Of a stretch of 64,000 nt of DNA, positions 9,306 to 16,369 are shown piece by piece. A model generated the notes under the pieces. The model did no database searches. It saw only the letters and a program-made list of their open reading frames with translations, and was not told the DNA's origin. The position numbers were made by a program, and so were the translations under genes. The DNA is taken from NCBI RefSeq assembly GCF_923077115.1, contig NZ_CAKLPX010000001.1:1-64000 (forward strand). The letters run 5' to 3'. How positions within the stretch are numbered: position 1 is the stretch's first letter; every line of letters begins with the position of its first letter. The DNA comes from Sinobacterium norvegicum (GTDB lineage: Bacteria; Pseudomonadota; Gammaproteobacteria; Pseudomonadales; Sinobacteriaceae).

Positions 9306-9347
9306 GCTGATTCGCAGTACTTATTATTTCGATACAAGGGGTTAGGC

Positions 9348-10073
9348 ATGCTGCGTTGGCTGCATCAGTGCTTTAGTGCACTTGTTTTTATTCCACTCTA
9401 TATCGCGCTGTCGCTGCTGATGTTGCCGGGTTGTCTGCTGCTGTGCCTGTTCAGTCAGCGTCTGGCCAGCCGCTATATTGCCAGCCCCTGGGCGAGATTA
9501 GGTTTTTACCTGTTGCCGGCGAAGTTAGATTTAAGTGGCAGCGACAATTTTGACGGCAGCCAAAGCTATGTTGTGGTGGTCAATCATACCTCGCAATATG
9601 ACATTCTCGCCCTCTACGGCTGGCTCGATTTAGATTTAAAATGGGTGATGAAGAAAGAGTTGCGCCACGTGCCAATCATTGGTTGGGCCTGCTCGGCGAT
9701 GGGGCATATCTTTCTCGACCGCAGTAACTCTGAGGCGGCGGTTAAACAGCTTAAAAACCTCAAGAAAACCCTGCAGCCCGGTGTCTCTGTGTTGTTTTTT
9801 CCAGAGGGGACGCGGTCGCATTCAGGTGAGCTTTTGCCGTTTAAGAAAGGTGCGTTTGTGATGGCCAAGAACCTTGAGCTGCCGGTGTTGCCGGTGACGA
9901 TTAATGGCACACAGTCGATTCTTCCTATTGGCGGTTATATCCCGGCCTTTGGTCGGGCAACAATGCATGTTCACCCACCGATCAGTGTGGAAGATGTGGC
10001 GACAATGTCGCTCGTTGAGTTAAAAGATCGCGCCAGAGACGTGATCGACAGTGAAAGACTAGGGAGTCGATAA
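9348..10073 (+). CDS. plsC: 1-acyl-sn-glycerol-3-phosphate acyltransferase
   Basis: A 241-residue membrane-bound acyltransferase of phospholipid synthesis, converting lysophosphatidic acid to phosphatidic acid. The catalytic motif I NHTSQYD (NHx4D) is near residue 78, motif III FPEGTRS near residue 151 and motif IV LPVTINGT near 180. One or two hydrophobic segments occupy residues 5-35. AAGGGG precedes the ATG. The start is 42 bp after the MBL gene and its stop is 2 bp before ribE, so it is probably co-transcribed with them. It could be a lysophospholipid acyltransferase with another head-group preference. Confidence 0.9.
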   Translation: MLRWLHQCFSALVFIPLYIALSLLMLPGCLLLCLFSQRLASRYIASPWARLGFYLLPAKLDLSGSDNFDGSQSYVVVVNHTSQYDILALYGWLDLDLKWVMKKELRHVPIIGWACSAMGHIFLDRSNSEAAVKQLKNLKKTLQPGVSVLFFPEGTRSHSGELLPFKKGAFVMAKNLELPVLPVTINGTQSILPIGGYIPAFGRATMHVHPPISVEDVATMSLVELKDRARDVIDSERLGSR

Positions 10074-10075
10074 AG

Positions 10076-10711
10076 ATGTATACAGGTATTGTTCAGGGGC
10101 GTTTTGCCCTCACATCCGTAGAGCGTTTAGACGGGCTGAACCGATTGAAAATTGACCTGCCAGAGCACCTGTTGGTGGACTTGGTTATCGGCGCCAGCGT
10201 CGGCATGGATGGCGTCTGTTTAACCGTCACGGAAATAGATCAGCAGCAGGTTAGCTTTGATGTGATGGCGGAAACGCTGCGTCTAACCACGCTGGGTGAA
10301 TTGCAGGCGGGTAGCTGGGTGAATATCGAGCGCTCGGCCAAGCAGGGTGCTGAGATTGGTGGTCACAACGTTTCTGGTCATGTCGATGGCACCGTCGAGG
10401 TGGTGGCTATCGAGGAGAGTGAGTATAACTACGAGATCACCTACCGTGCCGACAGCGCACTCATGCCTTATATTTTTCACAAGGGCTTTATTGGTCTCAA
10501 TGGTTGCAGCCTGACGGTGGCGCGAGTGGATAGAGCGCAGTGTCATCTGACGGTTTGCCTAATCCCCGAAACTCTGCGTGAGACCACCCATGGTGATAAG
10601 CCGGTGGGCAGCCGGGTGAATGTTGAGGTCGATCGACAAACCCAGGTCATTGTCGACACCGTGCGTGCCATGTTGATCGAAAACCCGGAGTTATTCGCCG
10701 CTGTAAAGTAG
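10076..10711 (+). CDS. ribE: Riboflavin synthase alpha subunit
   Basis: A 211-residue enzyme that dismutates two 6,7-dimethyl-8-ribityllumazine molecules to riboflavin. It consists of two lumazine-binding repeats: the first starts MYTGIVQG and contains DGVCLTVTEID, the second contains YKGFIGLNG-like FHKGFIGLNGCSLTVARVD. The GGHNVSGHVDG motif lies between them. The sequence pattern is that of the Escherichia coli enzyme. It lies 2 bp after plsC and ends in front of a strong bidirectional terminator. No other rib gene is nearby, so riboflavin genes are dispersed in this genome. Confidence 0.95.
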   Translation: MYTGIVQGRFALTSVERLDGLNRLKIDLPEHLLVDLVIGASVGMDGVCLTVTEIDQQQVSFDVMAETLRLTTLGELQAGSWVNIERSAKQGAEIGGHNVSGHVDGTVEVVAIEESEYNYEITYRADSALMPYIFHKGFIGLNGCSLTVARVDRAQCHLTVCLIPETLRETTHGDKPVGSRVNVEVDRQTQVIVDTVRAMLIENPELFAAVK

Positions 10712-10733
10712 CTGCTCTATTCATTCAGCGGCA

Positions 10734-10773
10734 CAAAAAAAGCCCTGCGACATCACTGTCGCAGGGCTTTTTT
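10734..10773. terminator. Bidirectional rho-independent terminator
   Basis: A perfect 12-bp stem AGCCCTGCGACA / TGTCGCAGGGCT with a TCAC loop is flanked by an A-run on the left and a T-run on the right. It can stop ribE transcripts from the left and the nitronate monooxygenase-type gene from the right. Confidence 0.95.
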
Positions 10774-10790
10774 ATGGGCGTTAAACAGTC

Positions 10791-11915
10791 TTATTCTTCG
10801 AACAAGCCGTTAACGCGTTCGATGCTGTCGGCATACTCGTTGAGTAGGCGCTCGATGACACCGCGGGTCGATTCGACATTGTTAATTTGGCCAACAACCT
10901 GGCCAACCGGGTTAAAGGCAACCTTTTGACAGTCGCCCTTGCCAGCGTAGTGGTGGGTACGACGAATCGCATCGCCGGTGACCATACCCTGTAGCGGCAT
11001 GCCCAGTGGCTCGGGGTTACCCTCGGTGGCCCAGGCCTCTGTCCAGTCGTTTTTCAGCATGCGGCAGGGCTTGCCGGTCCATGAGCGCGAGCGAATAGTA
11101 TCTTCACTGGTGGCGTCGAAGTAAGACTGCTTTTGTGCCGGCTCAGCCTCGGCTTCTTCAACCGCTAACCACAGTGAACCGGTCCAAACACCGGCGGCGC
11201 CGAGACACATGGCCGCGGCCATTTGCTTGCCGTTACCGATACCGCCGGCGGCGAGTACCGGCACATCGCCAACCGCTTCGATGATCTGCGGCCATAACAC
11301 GATAGAGCCCACGTCACCGCTGTGTCCGCCGCCTTCGCCGCCCTGGGCAATGATGAAATCGAGGCCAGCTTCCTTGTGCTGCACCGCCTGCTTGACGCGG
11401 CCACAAAGGGCGCCAACTAAGCGGCCTGAATCCTGAATACGCTTGATAATATCAGCCGGCGGGGTGCCGAGCGCATTGGCGATTAAGCGACAATTAGGGC
11501 GCTCGAGAGCAACGTCAATCAACTGGCTGGCAGCGGCTTCGCTCCAGCCCAGCATGCCCATTTTGTCGTCGGCATCGGGCCATTCGGGCACGCCGTGTTC
11601 AGACATTAGTTTGGCGGCAAAGTCATGATGTTCCTGGGGGACCATGGCGGCAATCATCTCTTCCAGCTTGGCCGGATCCATCTCGCCCATGCCCTCATAT
11701 TTCTGTGGGATTACCACGTCGACACCGTAGGGCTTGTCGCCAATATGGGCGTCGATCCAGTCCAGTTCTTCGCGCAGCTTATCCGGTGAAAACCCTACCG
11801 CACCGAGGACACCAATGCCGCCGGCTTTACTGACGGCGACAACAACATCGCGGCAGTGGGTAAAGGCAAAGATTGGGCTCTCTAAATCGAGTTTTTTGCA
11901 GAGTTCTGTACGCAT
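10791..11915 (-). CDS. Nitronate monooxygenase / FabK-like flavoprotein
   Basis: A 374-residue TIM-barrel FMN protein of the 2-nitropropane dioxygenase family. The glycine-rich FMN-phosphate segments QGGEGGGHSGDVG and AAGGIGNGKQMAAAMCLGA are clear. The N-terminal SPIFAFTHCRDVVVAVSKAGG fits the family start. Members oxidise alkyl nitronates or act as flavin-dependent enoyl reductases; the sequence does not decide between them. AGGGA lies 6 bp before the ATG. The gene is monocistronic, convergent with ribE across the shared terminator. Confidence 0.85.
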   Translation of the reverse strand: MRTELCKKLDLESPIFAFTHCRDVVVAVSKAGGIGVLGAVGFSPDKLREELDWIDAHIGDKPYGVDVVIPQKYEGMGEMDPAKLEEMIAAMVPQEHHDFAAKLMSEHGVPEWPDADDKMGMLGWSEAAASQLIDVALERPNCRLIANALGTPPADIIKRIQDSGRLVGALCGRVKQAVQHKEAGLDFIIAQGGEGGGHSGDVGSIVLWPQIIEAVGDVPVLAAGGIGNGKQMAAAMCLGAAGVWTGSLWLAVEEAEAEPAQKQSYFDATSEDTIRSRSWTGKPCRMLKNDWTEAWATEGNPEPLGMPLQGMVTGDAIRRTHHYAGKGDCQKVAFNPVGQVVGQINNVESTRGVIERLLNEYADSIERVNGLFEE

Positions 11916-12176
11916 ATGAATCCCTATTACGGTTGTCTATCTTGTTGCTGTTATTGTGCTTTAACAGAGCGGCCTGTCGTTAACAGGACGGAACGCTCAA
12001 TCGATAGACTCAGTATTCAATGATTGTCGGGGTTCAACAATGGCAAAAAATGTTTAACTTAGTGACAGAATTGATCACTGTTGAGCTGGTCGAGCTCTCT
12101 GGGGCCACTTAGCAAGCGAAGAGCAGTTGCGATATACTGCAGCCTTGTACTTTCGGCGGTAATTATAGAGGTAACC

Positions 12177-12377
12177 ATGAGCGAAGAAGCGTTTGCCAAT
12201 TATTCGGTAACCATCCTGGTCGGCGGCTTAATCTTGTACATGTTTTTCATTATGTACAAATTAATGAAAGATTCGAACGCGGGAAAATTTGGCGGTTTTA
12301 TTATTTTTGGTGCATTGGGTCTGGGGGTGTTGGGCTTTATTATTAAAGAGGTGTTGATACATACCCTCGATATGTAG
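12177..12377 (+). CDS. DUF2788 small membrane protein
   Basis: A 66-residue protein with two predicted transmembrane segments (about residues 8-26 and 39-60) and the short polar link LMKDSNAGKFG between them, the pattern of the DUF2788 family. Function unknown in the family. ATG 12177 follows AGAGGTAACC, a good ribosome site; a longer reading from 12081 adds 32 residues that overlap a likely promoter (TAGCAA at 12110-12115, TATACT at 12133-12138, 17-bp gap) and is rejected. Confidence 0.85.
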   Translation: MSEEAFANYSVTILVGGLILYMFFIMYKLMKDSNAGKFGGFIIFGALGLGVLGFIIKEVLIHTLDM

Positions 12378-12394
12378 CCATCGAGCAGGGCTCA

Positions 12395-12417
12395 CCCGTG
12401 CAGCAGGGCTGCACGGG
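12395..12417. terminator. GC-rich hairpin between convergent genes
   Basis: A perfect 10-bp stem CCCGTGCAGC / GCTGCACGGG with a 3-base loop lies between the DUF2788 gene and the LLM gene. No T-run follows on either side, so termination is likely but not certain. Confidence 0.55.
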
Positions 12418-12432
12418 CGTGTGGTTTAGCGG

Positions 12433-13305
12433 TTAGACCTTGGCGATAATCTCGTCGGCAAACCATTTTAACTCTGCCTGTTTCTGTTCCAGGGTTGCCG
12501 TATCCGGCTTGCCCGCATAGGCGTTTCTAAAGCCAACAATACACTCGGTAACACCCAAGTCTTCGAGCTTTTTAACGCCGTCGACGCTGAAGGCGTCGGC
12601 GGTAATCGCATGAATCTGGAAGTCTTTGTCATCGGTGCCGTAATCCTTGCGGTGCTGATTAATCTTGGTAATCAGCGGTGTTAGGCTGTCGATGTCGCCA
12701 CCGGCATGAATCCAGCCGTCGCCAATACGAGCGGCACGTTTCAGCGCTACGTCACCGTGGCCGCCTAATAATAAGGGCACCTGCTTGCTCGGCACCGGGC
12801 AGATCTTGCACTCGGGAATTTGATAGAACTCACTGTCGTAACCAAAATAGTCGCCGGTCATCAGGCCGCGGACAATCTCGAACATCTGGTTCATTCGCTT
12901 GCCGCGCTTTTCCCAGCGCTCGCCACAGATCTGGAAATCTTCTTCCCATGGGCTAAGACCCATACCGAGGGCGATGCGCTCGTTGGTAATGACCGCCAGA
13001 GAGCTGATTTGCTTGGCCAGTAATACCGGGTTGCGAATCGGCATTTTCAACACGCTGGTGGTGAACTCAATTTTTGACGTTACCGCGGCCATGGTGGCAA
13101 TGGCGGTGAACGGGTCCATAAAGGCCAGGTCTTCGAGGAAGTTGCGTGAGCCGTCGGCATTGTAGGGGTATTTTGTGTCGGCGACTTTTGGGTAGCAGAT
13201 GCTGTCGGGCAGGGTGATGGCGGAGAAGTTGTGTTCTTCGGCGGTAACGGCAAGGGGGGCATACAGCTCGGGGCTTGGCATACAAGGGTTGTAAGCGAAA
13301 CGCAT
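12433..13305 (-). CDS. LLM-class (luciferase-like) oxidoreductase
   Basis: A 290-residue flavin-dependent TIM-barrel enzyme of the bacterial luciferase superfamily. Family marks are the N-terminal MRFAYNPCMP, the middle segment ERIALGMGLSPWEEDFQICG and the later VPLLLGGHGDVALKRAARIGDGW. This last phrase is typical of the F420/FMN-dependent LLM group. Substrate unknown; homologues act on nitriloacetate, alkanesulfonates or xenobiotics. The start at 13305 is chosen because it begins at the first beta strand; the 27 codons upstream of it are unlike the family. It is isolated by a hairpin downstream and the ffs region upstream. Confidence 0.85.
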   Translation of the reverse strand: MRFAYNPCMPSPELYAPLAVTAEEHNFSAITLPDSICYPKVADTKYPYNADGSRNFLEDLAFMDPFTAIATMAAVTSKIEFTTSVLKMPIRNPVLLAKQISSLAVITNERIALGMGLSPWEEDFQICGERWEKRGKRMNQMFEIVRGLMTGDYFGYDSEFYQIPECKICPVPSKQVPLLLGGHGDVALKRAARIGDGWIHAGGDIDSLTPLITKINQHRKDYGTDDKDFQIHAITADAFSVDGVKKLEDLGVTECIVGFRNAYAGKPDTATLEQKQAELKWFADEIIAKV

Positions 13306-13550
13306 AATAATCACTCTGAATTGAATCGTGGCTATAGAGAGGCTTGTTATCTTTATCGATGGGGTTACGTTAAAGTTTGGCCACATCTGTTGACATTAAT
13401 TTCACTCTATTTTGCAGCTTGACACAAGCAGGACTGTGTTAGGAATTGGTAACTTGTTATTAATAACTCTGTTGCTACCCATTGCACTTTTTCGGCACAT
13501 GATCTAACGGTTATTTATAGCGTAAAGAACATCTTTTTTCACTTAATCGC

Positions 13551-13579
13551 TTGCAATAAGCCCACGATTTCAGCATAAT
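13551..13579 (+). promoter_or_regulatory. Promoter of the 4.5S RNA gene
   Basis: TTGCAA (13551-13556) and CATAAT (13574-13579) are separated by exactly 17 bp, giving a start near 13586, about 33 bp before the RNA. The preceding stretch 13306-13550 shows no gene or clear structure. Confidence 0.7.
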
Positions 13580-13618
13580 CGCCGTCGCTTTGAGCCAATA
13601 GCTTGAAGTGATTGTTAT

Positions 13619-13725
13619 GGTGGCATCGGTCCTCCCGCAATGATAGATAGCAAACTCCGCCAGGCCTGGAAGGGAGCAACGGTAGTTATCGACTCATGTG
13701 CCGGGATGTGGCTGATGCCGCCACC
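13619..13725 (+). ncRNA. ffs: 4.5S signal recognition particle RNA
   Basis: The conserved SRP apical hairpin is present: CCAGGCCTGGAAGGGAGCAA on the 5' side of the tetraloop region and the returning strand with GTGCCGGGATGTGGCTG. The 5' end GGTGGCATC can pair with the 3' end GATGCCGCCACC. The length of about 107 nt fits the small bacterial SRP RNA, which binds Ffh and targets nascent membrane proteins. Ends are estimated from the pairing. The transcript probably ends in the pyrimidine-rich stretch near 13745-13757. Confidence 0.93.
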
Positions 13726-13864
13726 CAAACTCCCCCTCAGCGTTACCCTCATTTTTGTTCGACCGTCTCATCATCTTCATTTGTAGCGTCTATTATATTG
13801 CGCCAATATATTGCTGTGCGTCCTTCTCCGTTGTCGGTTCACACGTGAGCTAATTTTCAGCCTT

Positions 13865-13900
13865 ACCCGCTGGTTTAGCGGTTGCTGTGCTGCGGCCCAA
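13865..13900. repeat. Degenerate duplicate of the focA 3' region
   Basis: GCTGGTTTAGC, then GCTGTGCTG and AAG, recur in the same order at 13870-13902 and around 14959-14996, the 3' end of focA. The copy here lacks a 6-bp piece and carries substitutions. The two copies bracket the repeat-rich patch. Confidence 0.45.
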
Positions 13901-13908
13901 GAAGATAA

Positions 13909-13946
13909 ACTAGGGTCAGGTCTTTGATTTATTTGATTTATGATTG
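13909..13946 (+). repeat. GGGTCAGGTCTT repeat, copy 1
   Basis: ACTAGGGTCAGGTCTTTGAT followed by a 9-bp tandem duplication of TTTGATTTA and then TGATTG. It matches copy 3 except for the extra 9 bp. Confidence 0.85.
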
Positions 13947-13960
13947 TCGATCTCTTTTGA

Positions 13961-13988
13961 GGCGTCATATTCCGCTGGAATATACGCC
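13961..13988. repeat. REP-like imperfect palindrome
   Basis: GGCGT C ATATTCC pairs with GGAATAT ACGCC around a GCT loop, 12 base pairs with one bulged C. It sits between inverted copies 1 and 2 of the GGGTCAGGTCTT repeat, a layout that recalls REP/BIME elements. Confidence 0.6.
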
Positions 13989-14080
13989 GTTCAAGCCAAT
14001 AAAGAATAAAAACAGCAGACCATTAAATGACCAGAAAACACCTGTCGCCCGCTATGGGCTTAAATAACGCCAGCGTGTGT

Positions 14081-14104
14081 ATCATAAATCGAAGACCTGA
14101 CCCC
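14081..14104 (-). repeat. GGGTCAGGTCTT repeat, copy 2 (inverted)
   Basis: Read on the minus strand it is GGGGTCAGGTCTTCGATTTA followed by TGAT, a single-base difference from copy 3 over the shared core. It is in opposite orientation to copies 1 and 3. Confidence 0.85.
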
Positions 14105-14227
14105 ATTTGTCTGGAGGGGTTGGAATTGTCAAATAGATTTGATGGCATCAATCTGAAATACTCAAATATTAATAAAGTTGCGTATGGTTTGATGAATATC
14201 CCTTTTAAGATTTTTGGTGATGAATAG

Positions 14228-14761
14228 ATGTTTGAATTGATTTTTTCGCCAACCATACCCACTTATCCAATCATAAGGTCAGATGGCGTTATAATAACGC
14301 AACTGACGCTGAGTACTATATTTGCCCTGTGTATCGCTGTGGACAAAGATAATTGGCATAGGAGGATGAACTGGTTAAAGTTATTTCTATTAGCAATCGT
14401 CCCATTTTTATTTTATTGGCTGCATGAAAGCAACCTGAATTCTATGGCGAAATCGTTAGAAGAAATTGTGGATAGTGGTCGTTTTGAGACTAAACAAGGC
14501 GTTTTTAACGGCCATACTGGCCCCAATCAGGGCCGTTTGATTATTGATGGTGAAGTGGTTGGCGCGATTAGGCCGAGAAGTGACTATAGATGTATAAGGA
14601 CTTTTGATGGCCTATATTATGTAAATGATGAAGATCAAGAGGTATTCCTTAAGCCCGGTATGCTAGTGAGGTTTGATTACTTTGAGCCATCTACAAAGGG
14701 GAGTAACTTCGACACTTGTATTTTCAAGGTCTGGGTTGAGAAGCAAACTAAGAGTAACTAA
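14228..14761 (+). CDS. Orphan membrane-anchored protein of unknown function
   Basis: A 177-residue protein I do not recognise. Two hydrophobic segments (about residues 21-37 and 48-65) are followed by a polar domain of about 110 residues with the phrases GRLIIDGEVVGAIRP and FLKPGMLVRFDYFEP, which look like a small beta-rich fold. The sequence is visibly more AT-rich than its neighbours. GGTGAT lies just before the ATG. It stands alone, between two same-orientation copies of the GGGTCAGGTCTT repeat, which suggests acquisition or a mobile cassette. A 66-codon frame ending immediately before its start (14027-14227) overlaps repeat copy 2 and is not counted as a gene. Confidence 0.65.
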   Translation: MFELIFSPTIPTYPIIRSDGVIITQLTLSTIFALCIAVDKDNWHRRMNWLKLFLLAIVPFLFYWLHESNLNSMAKSLEEIVDSGRFETKQGVFNGHTGPNQGRLIIDGEVVGAIRPRSDYRCIRTFDGLYYVNDEDQEVFLKPGMLVRFDYFEPSTKGSNFDTCIFKVWVEKQTKSN

Positions 14762-14775
14762 AGGTACTAAAACAA

Positions 14776-14806
14776 AAACTAGGGTCAGGTCTTTGATTTA
14801 TGATTG
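14776..14806 (+). repeat. GGGTCAGGTCTT repeat, copy 3
   Basis: AAACTAGGGTCAGGTCTTTG then ATTTATGATTG, 15 bp after the stop of the orphan membrane protein gene and in the same direction as copy 1. The following stretch to 14905 shows no gene. Confidence 0.85.
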
Positions 14807-14905
14807 CTGTTAACGAGGCGGCCGCACTTGATTTGTCTCTGTGGCTGCCCTGTGATTCTGCTGCTGTTGTGAACACACCCGTTAGCTGATGTGTTTTGTG
14901 GTGCA

Positions 14906-14945
14906 ATAAAAAGGCCGCCGACGATTAATTGTCGGCGGCCTTTTG
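14906..14945 (-). terminator. Rho-independent terminator of focA
   Basis: A perfect 10-bp stem GGCCGCCGAC / GTCGGCGGCC with an 8-base AT loop is followed on the minus strand by a T-run (TTTTT). It lies 29 bp after the focA stop. Confidence 0.92.
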
Positions 14946-14968
14946 CTGTCGTACTCGCTGGTTTAGCT

Positions 14969-15940
14969 TTAGCGAGTGCTGTGCTGTGGTTTAAGGGGTG
15001 GTTGGCTGGCAGTGGTCGGTGTAGGTGCTGGCGAGGCAGTGCCTTCGGGGATGGCCAGGCGCCAGTAACCAAGGCCGACAATGCCGGCGCCACCGATGAT
15101 GTTGCCAATCGTGACAGGGATCAGGTTGAGGCTGATAAAGTTGGGGATGTTGAGGTGGGCGTAGTGGTCGGCGCTGACGCCGGCGGCCTGCCAGAACTCG
15201 GCCGGGGCAAAATGCTGGATGGCAATGCCCAGGGGAATCATAAACATGTTGGCAACGCAGTGCTCAAAGCCGGCGGCAACAAACATGGCGACGGGTAGCA
15301 TAACGATAAAGGCCTTCTCCATCATGGTTCGGGCGGCATAGGCCATCCAGATAGCGAGGCAGACCAGAATATTACACAGAATGCCCAGTACCACGGCCTG
15401 GCTAAAGCTGTGTTCAAGCTTGTGGCTGGCAATGTTTAATGCCGTCACGCCCCACTGGCTGTTGGCCAGCATGTACTGCTTGGCCAGCATCATCAAGGCC
15501 ACCATGGCCAGTGCGCCGACCAGGTTGCCAGCGTAGACAATCGTCCAGTTTTTCAGCATCTGTGCAGTACTGATCATCCCGCTGGCCCGAGGCACGGCAC
15601 TCAGTACGGTGCTGGTGAATAGCTCGCCGCCGAGCACGATGACCAGCATAATGCCCATGCTAAAGCAGAGGCCGCCGATCAGTCGCTGTATTCCCCATCC
15701 CATGTCGCCATTGCCGGTGGTCACCGACACGTAAAAGATAAAGGCCAGGGCAATAAAGGCACCAGCACTGATGGCCAAAGAAAAGGCACAGCCAACTGAT
15801 CGCCCGGTTTTTAAAATGGCGTATTGCTCGGCTTTGCGGGCGATGGCAACGGGGGTCAGGGGCTCAATATTGCACGGAGTGGCGGCCATTGTATTGGCGG
15901 CTTGAGGTGAAGAGTGCTCACGTTTAAGGTCGGCGTTCAA
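14969..15940 (-). CDS. focA: Formate/nitrite channel FocA
   Basis: A pentameric inner-membrane channel subunit of the FNT family that moves formate made by PFL. Six hydrophobic segments and strong family blocks are present: GGLCFSMGIMLVIVLGGELF, KNWTIVYAGNLVGA, FIVMLPVAMFVAAGFEH and NLIPVTIGNIIGG. The C terminus is a proline/threonine-rich tail. The frame is open up to 16021, but that region carries an FNR box and a -10 for this same gene, so translation must start later. I prefer the TTG at 15940, with AGGA 8 bp upstream (323 residues); ATG 15889 (306 residues) aligns better with the E. coli start but lacks a ribosome site. It is divergent from pflB, not in front of it as in E. coli. Confidence 0.92.
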   Translation of the reverse strand: MNADLKREHSSPQAANTMAATPCNIEPLTPVAIARKAEQYAILKTGRSVGCAFSLAISAGAFIALAFIFYVSVTTGNGDMGWGIQRLIGGLCFSMGIMLVIVLGGELFTSTVLSAVPRASGMISTAQMLKNWTIVYAGNLVGALAMVALMMLAKQYMLANSQWGVTALNIASHKLEHSFSQAVVLGILCNILVCLAIWMAYAARTMMEKAFIVMLPVAMFVAAGFEHCVANMFMIPLGIAIQHFAPAEFWQAAGVSADHYAHLNIPNFISLNLIPVTIGNIIGGAGIVGLGYWRLAIPEGTASPAPTPTTASQPPLKPQHSTR

Positions 15941-15979
15941 TTGTTGAATCCTGTAATTTTCGGCGTGATTTGATGGCGT

Positions 15980-15985
15980 AGTATA
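15980..15985 (-). promoter_or_regulatory. -10 box of the focA promoter
   Basis: TATACT on the minus strand. With a start 7 bp downstream (near 15973), the upstream FNR box is centred at about -41.5. Confidence 0.65.
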
Positions 15986-16007
15986 ATGATTTATTATCGT
16001 CTCAAGC

Positions 16008-16021
16008 TTGATCTGCATCAA
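16008..16021. promoter_or_regulatory. FNR box for focA
   Basis: TTGAT CTGC ATCAA is a perfect match to the FNR/Anr consensus TTGAT-N4-ATCAA. Its centre lies about 41.5 bp upstream of the inferred focA start, the standard class II activator spacing. Confidence 0.85.
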
Positions 16022-16188
16022 TCGTATCGGTGCTGCAGAGCAATTTACTGATTCTTATGTATATATTGATAACATTTACTTATCTTACTGTTTTATAATG
16101 CTTTATTGTTTTTATCGATAATTTATAGGTAGTAAAACCTAGTGCCCGGTGGTTAATGATTACGGTTGTTTAAGCACCCGTTAATTTG

Positions 16189-16204
16189 CTCAACAGTTGT
16201 TGAG
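16189..16204. promoter_or_regulatory. Inverted repeat in the pflB upstream region
   Basis: CTCAACA GT TGTTGAG has perfect 7-bp arms around a 2-bp centre. It lies 29 bp upstream of the pflB-side FNR box and could bind a further regulator; no family is assigned. Confidence 0.45.
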
Positions 16205-16232
16205 TTAAATCGGTTTCAAAACAATATGGTTA

Positions 16233-16246
16233 TTGATGTACATCAA
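16233..16246. promoter_or_regulatory. FNR box for pflB
   Basis: TTGAT GTAC ATCAA is a second perfect FNR consensus in the focA-pflB intergenic region. GAGAAT at 16269-16274 would serve as a weak -10 with the box at -41.5. Confidence 0.85.
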
Positions 16247-16369
16247 GGCGTGACCGTGGGCTTAGGCGGAGAATCAGCTCACAACTTAATCGTGTTACGG
16301 CCTTTCTTCGAAGAGATCAACGGGTACGGCAGTGGCAGAATACATAATCGTAGTTTTTGAGGCGTCGTG

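Noticed and set aside
13777-13968. Minus-strand frame of 63 codons after ffs
   Set aside because: It spans repeat copy 1 and the focA-like fragment, has no ribosome site and no recognisable motif.
14027-14227. Plus-strand frame of 66 codons directly before the orphan membrane gene
   Set aside because: It runs across inverted repeat copy 2 and the composition is that of non-coding sequence; adjacency to the next ATG is not enough support.
14785-15298. Frames over the focA terminator and 3' end
   Set aside because: They cross a rho-independent terminator and shadow focA.
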